A DNA stretch of 64,000 nucleotides from Casuarius casuarius (Eukaryota; Chordata; Aves; Casuariiformes; Casuariidae): NCBI GenBank assembly GCA_003342895.1, contig PTFA01000198.1, forward strand, positions 767,905 to 831,904. The letters are read 5' to 3'. How positions within the stretch are numbered: the stretch's first letter is position 1; the number at the start of each line of letters is the position of its first letter. The notes beneath the pieces were generated by a model. It was not told the DNA's origin and ran no database searches. It was given only the letters and a program-made list of their open reading frames with translations. Shown one piece after another: positions 25,805 to 38,800 of this stretch. Made by a program: the position numbers and the translations under genes.

Positions 25805-26040
25805 TATTGGTCATGTTTTCTGAACCAGTGACGATTTGCACTGCTGTCTTCTGGACTCCTTGCTGTTAGTCCATGTCTCCTTTGATATACAATATTCCAC
25901 CTGAGGCCTTAGCAGTGCTGAGGAGAGCAAAAAGACTTGGTGCATCTGGCAAGCTATACTCATGTTTATATATCCCCCTATGATCACTGCTGTTTTTGTG
26001 GCATCAGCAGCATGACATTTTCTTCTATTCCCTGATGTAG
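25805..26040 (-). mobile_element. CR1 LINE fragment (3' part), antisense to window
   Basis: From GGTCATGTTTTCTGAACC the sequence follows, in order, the antisense of the last coding part of CR1. The blocks are TGCACTGCTGTCTTCTGGACTCC, TTAGTCCATGTCTCCTT, CCTGAGGCCTTAGCAGTGCTGAG, GGCAAGCTATACTCATGTTTATA and a TTTTTGTGGCATCAGCAGCATGACA block. These correspond to the widely repeated sauropsid text 'CTCTTCTGGACT... TGAGGCCTAATCAGTGC ... ACACTGTTGACTCAT'. The copy is heavily diverged, truncated on both sides and cannot encode protein. CR1 copies of this age are dead 5'-truncated insertions. Confidence 0.7.
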
Positions 26041-27316
26041 CTATTCAAATAGACACAGATATGACAAAAGAACATGATTAACTTCACCTCATTTGAAGTG
26101 CCCATGTGTATGGGGCTTTTTTTTTTAAATGTGTGTTGTTATCTAAGTGACTTGAGGCTTTCTAATTCCATCCCTCTTTCTTCTGTATTTATTAACAAGT
26201 ATTTTTGTATGTTGAATGCCATCTCCGATTCATTTATTGGAATCAGATTTAAAGCTATGTTTGCCTAATTTGTGATGGCTAATTGATACTTTCAAATACC
26301 AGAGTAGTGTAAGTGGAGCTCTGATGTTATGGAGTAGAGGAAAGAATGGAGGGGAACCTATGGCAAACTTGAGCCATCATCTGAAGCATTATCAATGTTT
26401 CAGGAAGACCACTGGGACCTAGTATAGACTGTGCAACATTATCCTCAATAATTTCTTCTCATCTTGCGGATGGGTAGAGATTAAAGAAAAACCAGTAATG
26501 TTTTGTTACTCCAGTGAAATTGTGGAACTAGTGACAAAATCCATACCCCTTATCCCAATCTAAGGGTTGAAGTCCTAAATAAGTGTTCTGTGGGTATGCA
26601 CTGCTGTCACATTCTAGCCAAGGTCTAATGTTGTATTTCAGGTTTATAATATAATGTTTATCTGAATAGCTCAAGCTACTGCTTGTTCTTGTGTTTGGAT
26701 AGAATGGGAGTTTGTAATCTCTGTCTAGTCAATGAAATTAGGACTGAACTGTGTGGAAATGTATATTATCCAAATAGTGACTTCCATCTTGTATTACTAC
26801 TTCTGAGTACAAAGGTGTCTCATGAAGAAAACATGCATAATATCTGCAAGTAAATGAAGCAGAGATCTATTTCCATTGTGTAGTTAAGGGACAGAAATAC
26901 ATGTAGATTGACTCTTTTCCATGGCAGTTACTGATTTAGTTTACTTGTAGAACTGAGTGCAGAACCGGGCTCTTGATATGTCTATTGTCCTCCTGCTTTG
27001 GTCTTGAAATGTTATTGACTGACAGATTTTGAGACTTTTAAATGGCCAAGCGATGGGTCCTGGCACTGAACTGAGCACAGTCTAAATCTGGTGGTTTTCT
27101 CCACGGTGAGCTGTAGAACAGCTTCACTGAAATCTGGTCACATAAAAGTTAATGGCTTTTCCCCACCTATCGGAGCAAAGAACAACCTCTGGTGCTTTTA
27201 AAATATTCATTATATGGTTATCAGAGCATTCCCTGTATTCTAAATGCTTAGAAAATTGGTTGGAAACAACCTATTTAACAAAGCAGCCTCTCATTTACCC
27301 TATTTCACATAACTTT

Positions 27317-27333
27317 AAAAAAAAGGGGGGGGG
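27317..27333. repeat. A8G9 purine run
   Basis: Eight A are followed directly by nine G. Such junctions of two homopolymers are prone to slippage and to sequencing-length error. Confidence 0.85.
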
Positions 27334-29028
27334 AGCCCAAGCCATTGCTTTTATAAACCATTTAATACAGTTTATGACAGTAATAATCCCCTTGAAATTG
27401 GTTATATTACTGTAGTTTGTTATAGTGTTAACTACCCTTGTCTTCAGCTTGGTCCATTAACTGAAAATCCAGCCATTAACTTATAATGGGATGATTTCTT
27501 CAGGATTATTACCTGATTCTTAGTTTGTTGGAGATTAATATTCTTGAAGGATGGTGAGACAGCAAGTGACAAAACTTAATGAAAAATCCCAATTCAGCTT
27601 TTATGAAATGGTGGTCTACTTATACGAGAAGTCTCTCAGGCTTGCATGCAGTTTTTCATCTGCGTCACCAAAGATGCAAACGCATATGCAACAGCTTCCT
27701 TGATGCAATAGGACAGTTGTCCTAAATAATCCATGGCAGATGGTGAGACAAGGAAGGTGATGTTGAATGTGGCCATTGTAGTGACGGGGACTTAAAGCTT
27801 GATCCTCACCATTCCGCTCAGTGGGGATTTTGCCAATGTCTTCAGTGGGAAAAGAATAAAAGAACCAAAAAACAATGCCCAACTGGTTCCAGAGGAGCAA
27901 ACTATGCTACATATTTTCACAGATATCCAACAGAAGTGCAAGAGGAGTCATAAGTAAGACTATTCCAGCTAGTGTAGTCTATATGTTTAGAAAGAAAAAA
28001 TGTTATTCAATGGATTAGAACTATTCATTTAGAGGATGAAAAATCCTACAATAGAATTCCCCAAAGTATGTCCTTAGCATACTTTAGTGACCTATATTTT
28101 CAGTCCCCAAAGTATCTTTTTCTTTGACTAAGACAATGCCAAAATTGAGAAAGATTAATTATTAGTTTTACAAGATTATTAATTAACCCTGCAATCCACT
28201 CTAACAAAATATGCTGTTCATAAAATCTTGGTGTGAGCTCCAGAATTACTTTACTGTTTCCTCCAATTGCAGCAGTCTTCTCTGTTTTCTTCTCACACCC
28301 TTCTTAAATCTTATCAGTTCATCTGCTAGGAATTGTCAACCTAAACTGCTATAAGATTATACAGTGTCAGTAGGATATATGAACAACCTTTAAAATTCAC
28401 TCATGATAGCTTCCAGTAGTGTTAATTTCAGCTAAATAATGGCTTATCTAGAACAGCTTTCCTAGTATGAAGAAAACTCAGGAAATCCTTTTTCCTGCTT
28501 GGTACGAGGCATGTATATTTTGATTATCTCTTTTCTCAGGCTGAAGAGGGAAACCTGGAAGCAGATTTCCTTTGAAACGGGATGTCTGGGTTCATTCTGT
28601 CACTCCACATAAACATCAGCCTTTCTATGGCTCCAGTAGCATGGTCTTAGGAAACAGTCTGAACTCCCACAAAAGGTACTGGGAAAAGACTACGCTTTTG
28701 GCAATAGAGATAATGATGAGATTTAAACATTTGCTGCTTGGAGAACATGCCAGAAGTGATGATGCTAATAAGAATGCAATAAAGCATTACAGATGGGGTT
28801 TCGACACCATTTGATTCCAGCAAAAGATGTGCAAATGGAAGGGTAAAATAAGAATGTCTGCAAATACCAACATTTCCCACAGGCAAACATCTATTCTTCT
28901 TCCCAAGTGTCTGGGAGAAGGGCTTTTCTGGCAGCACATGCTGAGAATAGAAAGATCAGTTTGATAAAGCAGAGTGAGTAATGTATTTCTGACTTAGTAA
29001 GTTCTTATGGAGAAACCAAAGATACTTT

Positions 29029-29045
29029 GGGGGGGGGGGGGGGGG
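29029..29045. repeat. Poly-G run, 17 consecutive G
   Basis: There are seventeen uninterrupted G on the + strand. It can form a G-quadruplex in principle and is a likely site of length error in the assembly. It is not linked to any recognised gene or promoter here. Confidence 0.9.
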
Positions 29046-32000
29046 ATGGGAGAGTAAAAATAAGAGTTTGGCTGTTAAACACTTGGCTTTCCTCCACAGT
29101 GGTACTCAAAGCGTGGAGGAAAGTTGTCTCCCTGGTGAACAGAACCTGTTGTGTAAGTAAAACCAACAGGTGGATTCCAGTTAGAAACTTCAGACCTGGT
29201 GACACTTCCAGGCCTCAGGGTAAAGTGTCTGAACCCACCTTTTTGAAATGAAAAAAGTGTTGTTTACCTTCTTTTGTGATTCATGAGTGGAAAGCGTTTG
29301 TGTAATGACAACCTTGGAAATTCAGTGGTTTTAAATTTTAAAAGGTAGTCATAGATAAAAGTGCATTTGAAATTGAAATGGGTGAAGTTTATATTGTTGC
29401 AATTAGAAGTAGGAGGTTTCATTTCCTGTGTTTACTCTTGATCACCTCACTGGCACCTCCCCTTGATGCACACACCTGTGGCTGGTCAGCCCTCTAGGGA
29501 GTGTGGTAGAAATTCTCCTGGCTTCAAGGACTTGTGAATTGCCACTGCTCTCTTCCCTATCCTCCCTGGGAGTAGGTGAGGTGGCCCTCTTCAAGAACAG
29601 CGATTCCCCTATTGGGTCATTTCTAACACCACCTTAAATCAGGTAGGAGATGTAATGAAAGCTTTCAGAGCACAAAAACAAACAAACAAAACCAACACAC
29701 TTAGCCTGACCAAGACCAATTTCTATCTTTTCTTTCTTGCTATTCTTCACTATAGGTAAGTTTGTAAATTGTACTTCAGAATGAAAAAGATAAAATTTTT
29801 GCTAGAATGCTGAGGAAAAGGTGTCAGGTTCTTATCCTTCAACTTTCTCCTGGCCCGTGGTTCCATTTCAGATATAAAAAGATGGAAAAGCAGAGAAAAA
29901 AAATTAAAATCAATACAGATAACTTTTCCATTTAATGTCATGATTCTTGAATTACATCTATAGTATGTTTATATACTACTTGAGCGCTTTATATTTATGC
30001 CTGATTTGCTTTGACTTTAGAACTCGAGTCTCCTTCTGCCTGGTGTGTTATCAATCTTTTTCAAAAATGAAATTGCCTCTATATGACAGTACAGCATATT
30101 TCATTCCAAGAGGAAGTACAGCTCAGTTCTTAGAGGATGTGCTTTTGGTTACATCAACACATCAGCACATGCACTCTCCAGGGAGAACTGCCCAACTGCT
30201 TTTCCTTTGTTACATAAGGGTAAAATTGGAGAAACCTAAAAGATATTTCACTATTGATTGCTTTCTATGTTTTTTTAAAGTTTGAATCGTAATAAATTTC
30301 AAGTACTTCTGTGAATTTGCACTTTAAGAAAATCACTTGGGATATACAATAAATATGCAGGGCAGTGACTGCCACTGTCACGTTCTCTACATTTAAGCAA
30401 TACTGATGTAAAATAATTTGTTATGTTCATGTTTTGGAAAGGTCTGAATGCTTAACTTGAACTCTCAGGTCATGTTCTTAGCATAGTACTGCTGACCTCA
30501 GAGTCTCACTGAGGATGAATATTGTCTATTTTTTTCCACTGTTTATTAATTTGTAATATTTAAATTGTGTTTATCAATTGGGATTTTATTTTGAAATGGT
30601 TTTGGGACAGTCTCAAGAAATCCATCAGGAAAAAATGTCTTAAACTGTATGGGCTGCCAGCTCTCCAGTGCTCTTCTGTGTGTCTTTACTGATGAAGTGC
30701 ATAACTGAGTTTCTCCTGAGGTATCCATTTTCCTCTGGCCTGACCTGACTTTGGGACTCAGTCATGGGAGCTCATGGGATTTATGCTGAGATGAGTTAAA
30801 CTCCCACAATAAAGTAGATACTTGATTACTTTTTGCCTAAACTCCTGTGAGCGTACATTTATGGCACTAGATCCACAACCTAAAACCTAAAGTTTCTGGA
30901 AGTGTTTATGCTAAGTGAGTCAATTCAACCCTTACCCCTGGTAGAGTTATCGTTTACTAAGTGTGAGCAACATTCAATTAACCAATGTTTCCATGTGGTC
31001 CTTCACGTGGGATCCTGTGTTTGGTTTCACAGTATCAGGTATTTGGCTGTGATCTCCTAATGGCCAGCAACCTATGTAATAAAAAGCATTGCATGGCATT
31101 TACCCCTTTTTAAGCATGTCTGCTAAGGAAGGCTGCTTTGGAGGTTGAAGCACTTGTTTTTTTAGGTGCAGGTGTAAATAAAAATTTAAGGTTTATGGTC
31201 AAAGGGGAGACAATGCTGGAAATACCAGTTTGTGAATGATGACACAACTAAATACAGAGTACTTAGGGCCTGCCAATCTGAAAGATTACGGGGGAAAGTC
31301 AAAAACAAAACATCTGAAAGTTGTATTAGTAGAAATACACATGTGAAACCTAAGGCTTTAATTGTGTAGCAGTTGAAAAATCAGTGCAATATGGCTGCTT
31401 CTTTTTTCCCCATTTGTTGTTTTTTGTTATATTTAAATAGTTTTGACAAAACGTGTGTTTGTCTGTTTGCTGCGTGTGCTTGTGTATATTCTGTGCTGCA
31501 TCCAGAATCTAAAAAATTTAAGGCTGAGAGCAAATGTGTTATTTTCTTAAAACTACTGTATTCAAGAAACTATGCTTCATATGTCAGTAAATTATGAATC
31601 TCGAAGTATAGTGTCTACCTAAACTGTACATAGTAAGTTTGTCAACGTCTTCTGTTTTGAACAAGAGTCCTCCAGGGGCATAGTTCTCTAATTGTCTAGA
31701 AGTAGAGATAGAGAGTATTATATGAGGTACTGTGGTGTGTTATGCGTAGCAAAAACCTAAACTGATCACTTCTTGTTACTTTAGCTTGGTGTTTTTTATC
31801 CAGAAAGAATTTTCACTTTGTCGCTTTTCTTCTCTGAAAATATTTTTAAACAGCTGAATCGAACAAACTTTAGGACATTTACTTTTACATTTTGTAGAAG
31901 AGACTAATATTTAAATCATATTCTTATTTGAATTTTCCTTTCCTTGCTTATTACTCGGTTGTTACCTCTGCTAATTATGTAAAGAAATCAAGGCACAGTT

Positions 32001-32576
32001 GCAGGGTTAGAACTGGAGAGCCTTAGATGGGTGTATGTAGTGTGATAGCCCAGCTGTACAGAAAGCCATAACCAAAAAGCCCCAAGTCTTCAGCTGACCT
32101 AATCATCCAGACTGGCTGAATGTCCTACCACTCGAATGCATCAGCCAGGAACCAATAAATCCACTTCAATCAAATTGTTATTAGCTCACAGATAGCTCAT
32201 GTTAGCTCCAGTAAGTAGTATGCAGAGAATTGTGATCAGCTGCTGTTAGTGATGTAGATCTCTCTCCCTCTTTCTCTCTCCTTTTTTAATTGTGCAGGAG
32301 CTAGCGGTATAATACTAGCCACCTTGCTAACTGATACAGATAGGTTAGATCTATAGATTTCAAGACAATGATGAGGCTGCTGTGAGCCTGGATGGATATG
32401 GGTACTCGTCAGATGTCAGACCTCTAGCAATTTGGGGAGTCAAAGTTTGGAAATTCTGTTTCTTTTGAGGCTTTCAAAGTATTTGACATTGGAAGTATTT
32501 TGGGGTTAGGTAGAATCCATCTAGCTCGATATGAGATTTTGTCATTCAAAGATTGACTGAACTGAGTATTGTAATT

Positions 32577-32590
32577 AAAAAAAAAAAAAA
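32577..32590. repeat. Poly-A run, 14 nt
   Basis: Fourteen consecutive A follow TTGTAATT. I recognised no retroposon body upstream, so this is probably a plain homopolymer. Confidence 0.85.
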
Positions 32591-33763
32591 GGCTCTGGAC
32601 TTACTTCTTCCCCCTTGTGATGGGCTGCAACATAATGATTCACAGAGGAGAAAGAGCTGTACCACTGATTCTGGAATGGGATATCTTCCCTGCTATTTTT
32701 ATAAATACAGATGATCAACTTATATTTTGAAGAACTAGTGGCACTGAAGAACAGTTCTATATCATTCCCTTTCTGTGAAGTTGTTGAAAGGTGAATTTGA
32801 GAGACAGCCATACTTGGATATTTGCATTGCATCTGAGAAATCGAGAAAGAAATACCACTTTTCCTTTCCTGTAGCCTGTCACAAATATCAGTGAATAAGA
32901 TAAGATGCTTACAGAAGAACAAGCCAAATTTTAGTTCATGGGCTTCTTAGGTCACTGAATAGACTTACAGACTCAGATACCTGTAGATTCCTCCCAAAGA
33001 AAGTGTTCCTGAAGTTTTTAATTAACTTCTGCAATCTTCACTGAAATGTGCATATATAATATAGGCCTATTGCGTTAAACCTTATTCTGCCAGTCACAGT
33101 AAGTATATCTTTCATATAGTTCATTTCAAATGGACTTCTATCTGACAAACTAGATTTGGTTTTGATCACCACTCCTGATTACATTTGTCATGTTTTTATG
33201 CCCTAAAATATAGAACTTTGTTTTAGCAAGAAGCTTGAGAGTACATAGAATACTCAAAATGTGCTAATGGTTTTGTGAGAGACAGGGTCCAACCTTTTCT
33301 TGAATACAGAATGCAAACAGTTGTTCTTCAGGGGCTGAACTAAGTAGTAATATCTGGGAGACCAACAGAGGAAAATATGCTCTGTGTCTCCGTGGCCTCT
33401 TATTGGGCCGTATCACTCGTGGCCAGAATTATCAGAACCGGGGATATAATATGAACCTTTCATACTTGTGAGCAGATAATTCTTCATAAGCTTATGAAGA
33501 CCTGTGCCTGACTGAAATCAGTGGGGCTGTCATTTGGTCGTCAAGAGTTTGCTATTTGAGGCCTTGCGATGTCCTGTGGGACATTTTCCTCCTTTACAGG
33601 AGCACTGAATGGTCTTGTTTAGCTGGATTACATACACAGATGTATAGAAAGTGGTGGTGTTTAATGTTGCAGGAACAGCAAAAAGCTTGCATAGATATTA
33701 GAACAAAGTAGTATTTAAACTAGTAAAACCAAAGTCAGATCTAGTGACATACTGTGAAGAAAC

Positions 33764-33802
33764 GGGGGGAAAAAAAAGAAAAAAGAAAAGAAAACAAACA
33801 AA
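33764..33802. repeat. Purine-rich (GGGGGGA8GA6G...) low-complexity tract
   Basis: The tract begins with a G6 run, continues as AAAAAAAAGAAAAAAGAAAAGAAAA and ends in CAAACAAACAAA. One strand is almost purely purine. It is low-complexity DNA with no retroposon recognised beside it. Confidence 0.8.
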
Positions 33803-34449
33803 CTTTGAGAAGAGGGATTTTTTTCGTCTTTTTAACCTTCCCCAGCTATCAGCTTAAACTGCTTGGCAAAACATTTATTATCATAAATTCCGATTGTTAT
33901 TACTTAACCTACAGTGGTACTAATGCATGAAACGTGAACATAAATAAAGGCTTACCAAGGAAAACCATCACTCACTTGGTTTATCAGCTTGGGCACTAAT
34001 AGTCAGAAATAAGGATAATAAACTTTCTACCATGTTTCAACAAAGAATTGGCTAAAATAAACTCCTCCAAGTTTTGCTTTTTTTGTTTTTGTTATAACTA
34101 TTTCCAAAGGACTTTAGGTATCAGTGACACAAATTGCAAACGAAGACAAGTATCTTGACTACTTTATTTCAAGCATCTCATCAAACTATGTAAGAAGTCT
34201 GCCTGGAAAATAATAGTCTCAGTCTAATCATCAACCAGTTTATTTTTTTATGAACTTTTAAAAACTGATAGGTTGGCATTATTTTGCTGTTTAAAAAAGT
34301 CAGATACAAAAAGATATGTAATTGGACAACTGCATAGAAATACAACACTGACTATTTTGCTGGGTACCCTGGGTCCGTTGATAGCTATTTGCATTGTAGT
34401 TCTATAATGAGCTCTTTTAAAGTAGTGTTGATAAGGGATTAAAATATTT

Positions 34450-34498
34450 TATATATGCACGCGTGCGCATGCATGCGCGCGCATACATGCACACACAC
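34450..34498. repeat. 49-nt perfect alternating purine-pyrimidine tract
   Basis: Every base from 34450 to 34498 alternates pyrimidine and purine. The tract runs ATATAT, then GCACGCGTGCGCATGCATGC, then GCGCGC, then ATACATGC and CACACACA. Long CG/CA alternations are the classic Z-DNA-forming type. It contains several nested palindromes, for example GCGCATGCATGCGC. Confidence 0.95.
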
Positions 34499-35204
34499 TA
34501 TATTATAGATACATCTTCTATTCAGTATTACATTTTCCCCATGCGAAATCTGAAGTTTCCTGAATGGACATAGCTGCCTAAATGCACAGAGTCATTCTGA
34601 GATAGTGTAAGGATATATGTGTATATTTTCTTTTTGTATTTTTAACCCAACTGATAACATTCTGAAATATATTACTGTCAATTAAGACATCGAAAGCTAA
34701 TACTATATAGAGAGAAGTTTCTTCATTTCCCTTTATTTCCTTATATCCGTTTCTACTATGCAAATCTACACTGAAGCCAAGAAGAGAAACCAGAAATATT
34801 TGTCTACTTTGAAATCCTTGACTGCTACACACGATGGAAACTGGATAAGCACAGAATCTGTGTATTTTTATCCCATACTGCAAAATATATACATTATGAT
34901 TTTATCCTTAACAGAGCTAGTAATGAATTTTCATGTTTATTCGTCATGTTCTTATTAAAACTGCTTAGACTTAGACATCAACATTAAAGGCCGAATTACT
35001 TCTTTGAGTTGTTAAAGTAAATTGTTTTAATGTTCTATGGATTATGTGGGTGTCTCATGCTGAGAACTTCTTTATGCTAAAAGAAGTAATAACAACAAAG
35101 CCAAAGAAAACTGATGTAAAATCTCTGTGATGGAGAAAAGCATTTTAAGATTCCATGTTAGATCTTTACATGGTGACCAGGAGTCACTGCCTTACGGTCT
35201 CTAA

Positions 35205-35295
35205 TCTGTTTATCCTCACAAAGATATTGTGAGGAGAAATGCTTTCACCTGTGTTTTTTTTGGAGGGGACACTAAGACACAGTAGAATTAAGATC
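35205..35295 (-). repeat. Possible MIR-like SINE fragment (weak)
   Basis: TTATCCTCACAAAGATATTGTGAGG, followed after an interruption by GGAGGGGACACTAAGACACAGTAG, resembles the antisense MIR order 'TAATCCTCACAACAACCCTATGAGG ... GAGGAAACTGAGGCACAGAG'. A T8 run interrupts it. The match is weak. Confidence 0.35.
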
Positions 35296-35751
35296 CACAT
35301 TCAATAAATGACTTGGTTCCTAGACACTGTAGCAGAATACAGGTCTTGCATGCAGTGTCAAGGGATGCTTTTTGGTGTGAATCCTCATGATAGTATGGAA
35401 AAATCACTTTGCAGAGTTCTAGATAAAGTTCGGCTCTTACATATCCTGCCAAATGCAGGGCCTGAATAAAAGAGGGTGAATTCTTAAAATGATGCTTAAA
35501 TTTAGGGGCAGTCCCTAACCAGATGATCAGGCAATCATCTGAGGTCATCATGCTCAGCCTGCCCATTGCCTAGGCTTAGAGGGATTCCCAGGAGGGATAC
35601 TGAAGACAGAGGTGTCTTAAATTCCAGCCCCTTCATGTGAGACTCCAGCCATCTATATTGCATTTATAGATGCAGCACACATCATGATTACAAGCAAGCT
35701 GTGCCACTGAACAGAGAAGAACAAGATTGTTTGGGTTATCACTTTTCAGTC

Positions 35752-35860
35752 TGTCTTAGTTTCCACCCCTGTGAAATGGAAATGATGATCGTAGTACAGA
35801 CAACGCTGTGAAGTTCTCTCTTCAGCCTTGTTAAGTGCTTTCTCCAATGTTCGTACTGTT
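35752..35860 (+). repeat. MIR-like SINE fragment
   Basis: CTGTCTTAGTTTCCACCCCTGTGAAATGGAAATGATGATCGTAGTAC parallels the MIR text 'CTGTGCCTCAGTTTCCCCATCTGTAAAATGGGGATAATAATAGTAC'. It is followed by CGCTGTGAAG and then TTGTTAAGTGCTTTCTCC, matching the expected 'GTTGTGAGG ... GTAAAGCGCTTAG' region. Orientation is sense on +. It lies about 0.5 kb from the weak antisense candidate at 35205. Confidence 0.5.
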
Positions 35861-38800
35861 ATGTGAAATTTGGAAAGCTGTGAAGCTGTTCTCCCTTCCC
35901 CTTTCCCAACCCCTGCTGGTTGACCAGGAGTAGTTTGTACCATTGGATGATTGTACTGCTTTAATTTTTCTCAGGAACAACATTATTTCAATTTTTTTCC
36001 CTCTCCCAGATAAAGTATGTTTGTTCTGGCAGGAGTTCAGACTTGCCTGAATCTATGTCATTGTGGGGTGTCTCAAGATTTCCTCTAACCATTGTTTATA
36101 GTGTCTGTGCCAGTTTGGAGAACAGAACTATATATATTTTTTTTTCCTATGGAAGATCATTTGAAAAAAATTGCTTAAGGCATTTTCCTAAGATTATGAT
36201 TTAAATTATTATAATCTCCTGAGGTCCTTGAGAAATAGGCCAGTCTCTGATCACTCTTGTGCAGTTGCCAACTTGCCAGAAATATAGGGAGAAGGATAGA
36301 ATATGCCTGCTTTTCTAATTAGTTTTTTCATATAGTAACTTATATACCCTTCTTTTTAAGTGACAAAAAAAATTAGGCTGCTGGAAAGATGTGTATTGTC
36401 TACTGGGTTTTATATCATTGCTCTATTGAATTATTTCAAAAAGATGGGGAATAGTTAAACCAAATTGTGATGTAAACTACAGTGGAAATGATGTATCTTT
36501 TCAGAAGATATCTTTAAAAGCTGATGGGAGAAAAAAACAGAGGACTGAAGTTCTGAAACTTCTGTTTAAAGACCTGATTTGAGTAAACCTGAATCTACCA
36601 TCAGTAAAGTGTTGGTAATATACTTTGACCATAGCAGCGTAGGAGAGAATGGATTATATTTCATGATTTTATTTAAATGGGTTATAATTTCAGAAGGTAT
36701 ACATGGTCTCCTTTGCCCAAACTATTTCTCTAATGCATGTTCAAATGAATATCTTTGAAGCAGTTTCTGCTGTTTTAAATTCCTTTATTGATTTATCCTT
36801 TAGAGACTTAAGCTTGGTACTACCATACTGAAAAAAGCCTCCTGGTCTCTGGACACTATCCTGTCGCTAGTTGCAAGATGATAAGTGCAAGTGGAAACAG
36901 CTATTGAAGTTTCAGGATGCAAATTTCCAATGAATTTTGTCACTGTTTTACAGATAGAAATTATTTTATCAAATGTCTGAACTGGGATTATTAATGTTGT
37001 GAATGCTCCTTTAATTATCGCAGTGCAAAATCAGCTATGAAGTATACAGATGTTACAGCCCCAGTTAAAGTCAAAATGGATGACTTTGTGCTGAAACGCA
37101 TAAAGGATTGCCACTGGCACATCAGAGCGTTGGTAGCTTTTATTGAACACTGGATGTAATCAAAAGAGACATGGTAATGTCTGAAGCTGTTGCAGATGTT
37201 TCTACAGTGTGACTGTGTGAGCAAGCCCATGGGTGGCTGGAGCCTGGCAGCTCAGCAGTGGCAGAAGGGCTCTGGAAGCAGGTTATGGAGGTAACCAACC
37301 CTCCAAGAGCCTTTCCTCTTTGAGCCCCAGAAATGAGTTTGGCATGTTGCCTGTGTTGTGGATTACTTTGCTATCAAACTTAAGTATGTATTTTCACTAC
37401 TGAAGTGTTCTTGTCAACTGTATATACACATTTCCCTTTTGCATCCTCATAATTAAGTCATTGTACAGTTTAGGGAAAAAAAAGTCTGTCTTTTACTGAA
37501 TGTTTTAAGAGTAAATTCCTCCTCGCTGTCTCTACACTCAAACATGCAATTATGTTGTTGTATCTAATGCCATTCCTTCTGGAAGCTTTGAGCAGGAGAA
37601 TTACTGCTCAGTTTTGACCAGTCTGTGAACACTTAATCTATCTGATAGCTAAGCTTTACCACTAATAAACTGTCTCTTTCTGTCTCTGGTTGCAAGTATA
37701 TGTGGGCATTTGGTCATAGAATGTCGAATATTTTCCTCTGTCCATTAAAAAAAAAAAAGCTCATTTTAGCACCTAGCTACATTTGACATAGTATTGAGAA
37801 ACACACAGTCAAATCTAGCTGCTTCAGTCTGTAATAAGCCAAACTGGTACAGGGGAAAAAAAGAAAAGAAACTTAGAAAAAGGAAGGTATTCCTAAACTT
37901 TTGTGGATGTTATTCTTGCAAGGAAATATGAAGTCCAGGAAAATGTAGGTTTTGTGTTATGCTATGTGCCAGTGAGGTATCTAAACAAAAATAAAACAGA
38001 AGCGTTCTCATAACTTTATAGAAAACTTTCTAGGATTAAAAAGTCAATGGTTTGAACTCACCTGAAAGGACTGTATATGCCCCAGTGTTGATTAGATCAA
38101 CATATAAGAAAAATACATTATGAATGTGGTGGTGTGTTGATTAAAATACACCCATTTAAATGCTGTAGGCAAAAGCCAATGGAAAGAGCCAATGGGAATA
38201 ATATAAATATTCCTCCAAAGTCTACAGACAAAAATTGACACATTCCTTAATCTGCTATAAATTCATTTATCTTTCACAAAGGAGAAGGATAGACCCACAT
38301 GCACTTGACCTGTGGATATACTACTTGTAATACTGTTGAGCTTAATTGGCTCAATTTTTGTTAGATCGTGTGAATAAATGTTGGGATCTTATTCTATGGC
38401 CCAGTGGCGAAACTACCAGAATAGATTCTAGTGGGTCACGTCTAAGGAAATACCCACAGTGAAGGCAGAGGATTGAAATGGTAGCAGACACTAACTCTGG
38501 AAACTTGCTTCCCCGAGCTGTAGCTGAAGCACGTTGACAGGAGAATGTAAGGAAACGTCTGGTGCTTTTGCTGTCGTTATACACCTTGTATGATTAAATG
38601 GAGGAATTTGGTATCTGGGCTGGTTATTTCTAAACTATTTAAAAAAAACAAAACAAAACACTAAACCTCCTGTCATTCTGAATTTACACAAACAGAAAAT
38701 ACTTGTTGTTATATTTGTGCACAGTCAGATAGGTTTTGCTCTCTGGCTTTGCTCCACTGATTATGAAGTACATCTTTACAAACAGTGTCAGCTGAAATGC

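Larger units (their letters stand above)
26041..35204. other. Non-coding stretch, simple repeats only
   Basis: I see no supportable exon or named interspersed element in about 9 kb. It holds the A8G9 run (27317-27333), G17 (29029-29045), A14 (32577-32590), a CT-rich run (32261-32282), a purine tract (33764-33802) and the alternating purine-pyrimidine tract at 34450-34498. Confidence 0.45.
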
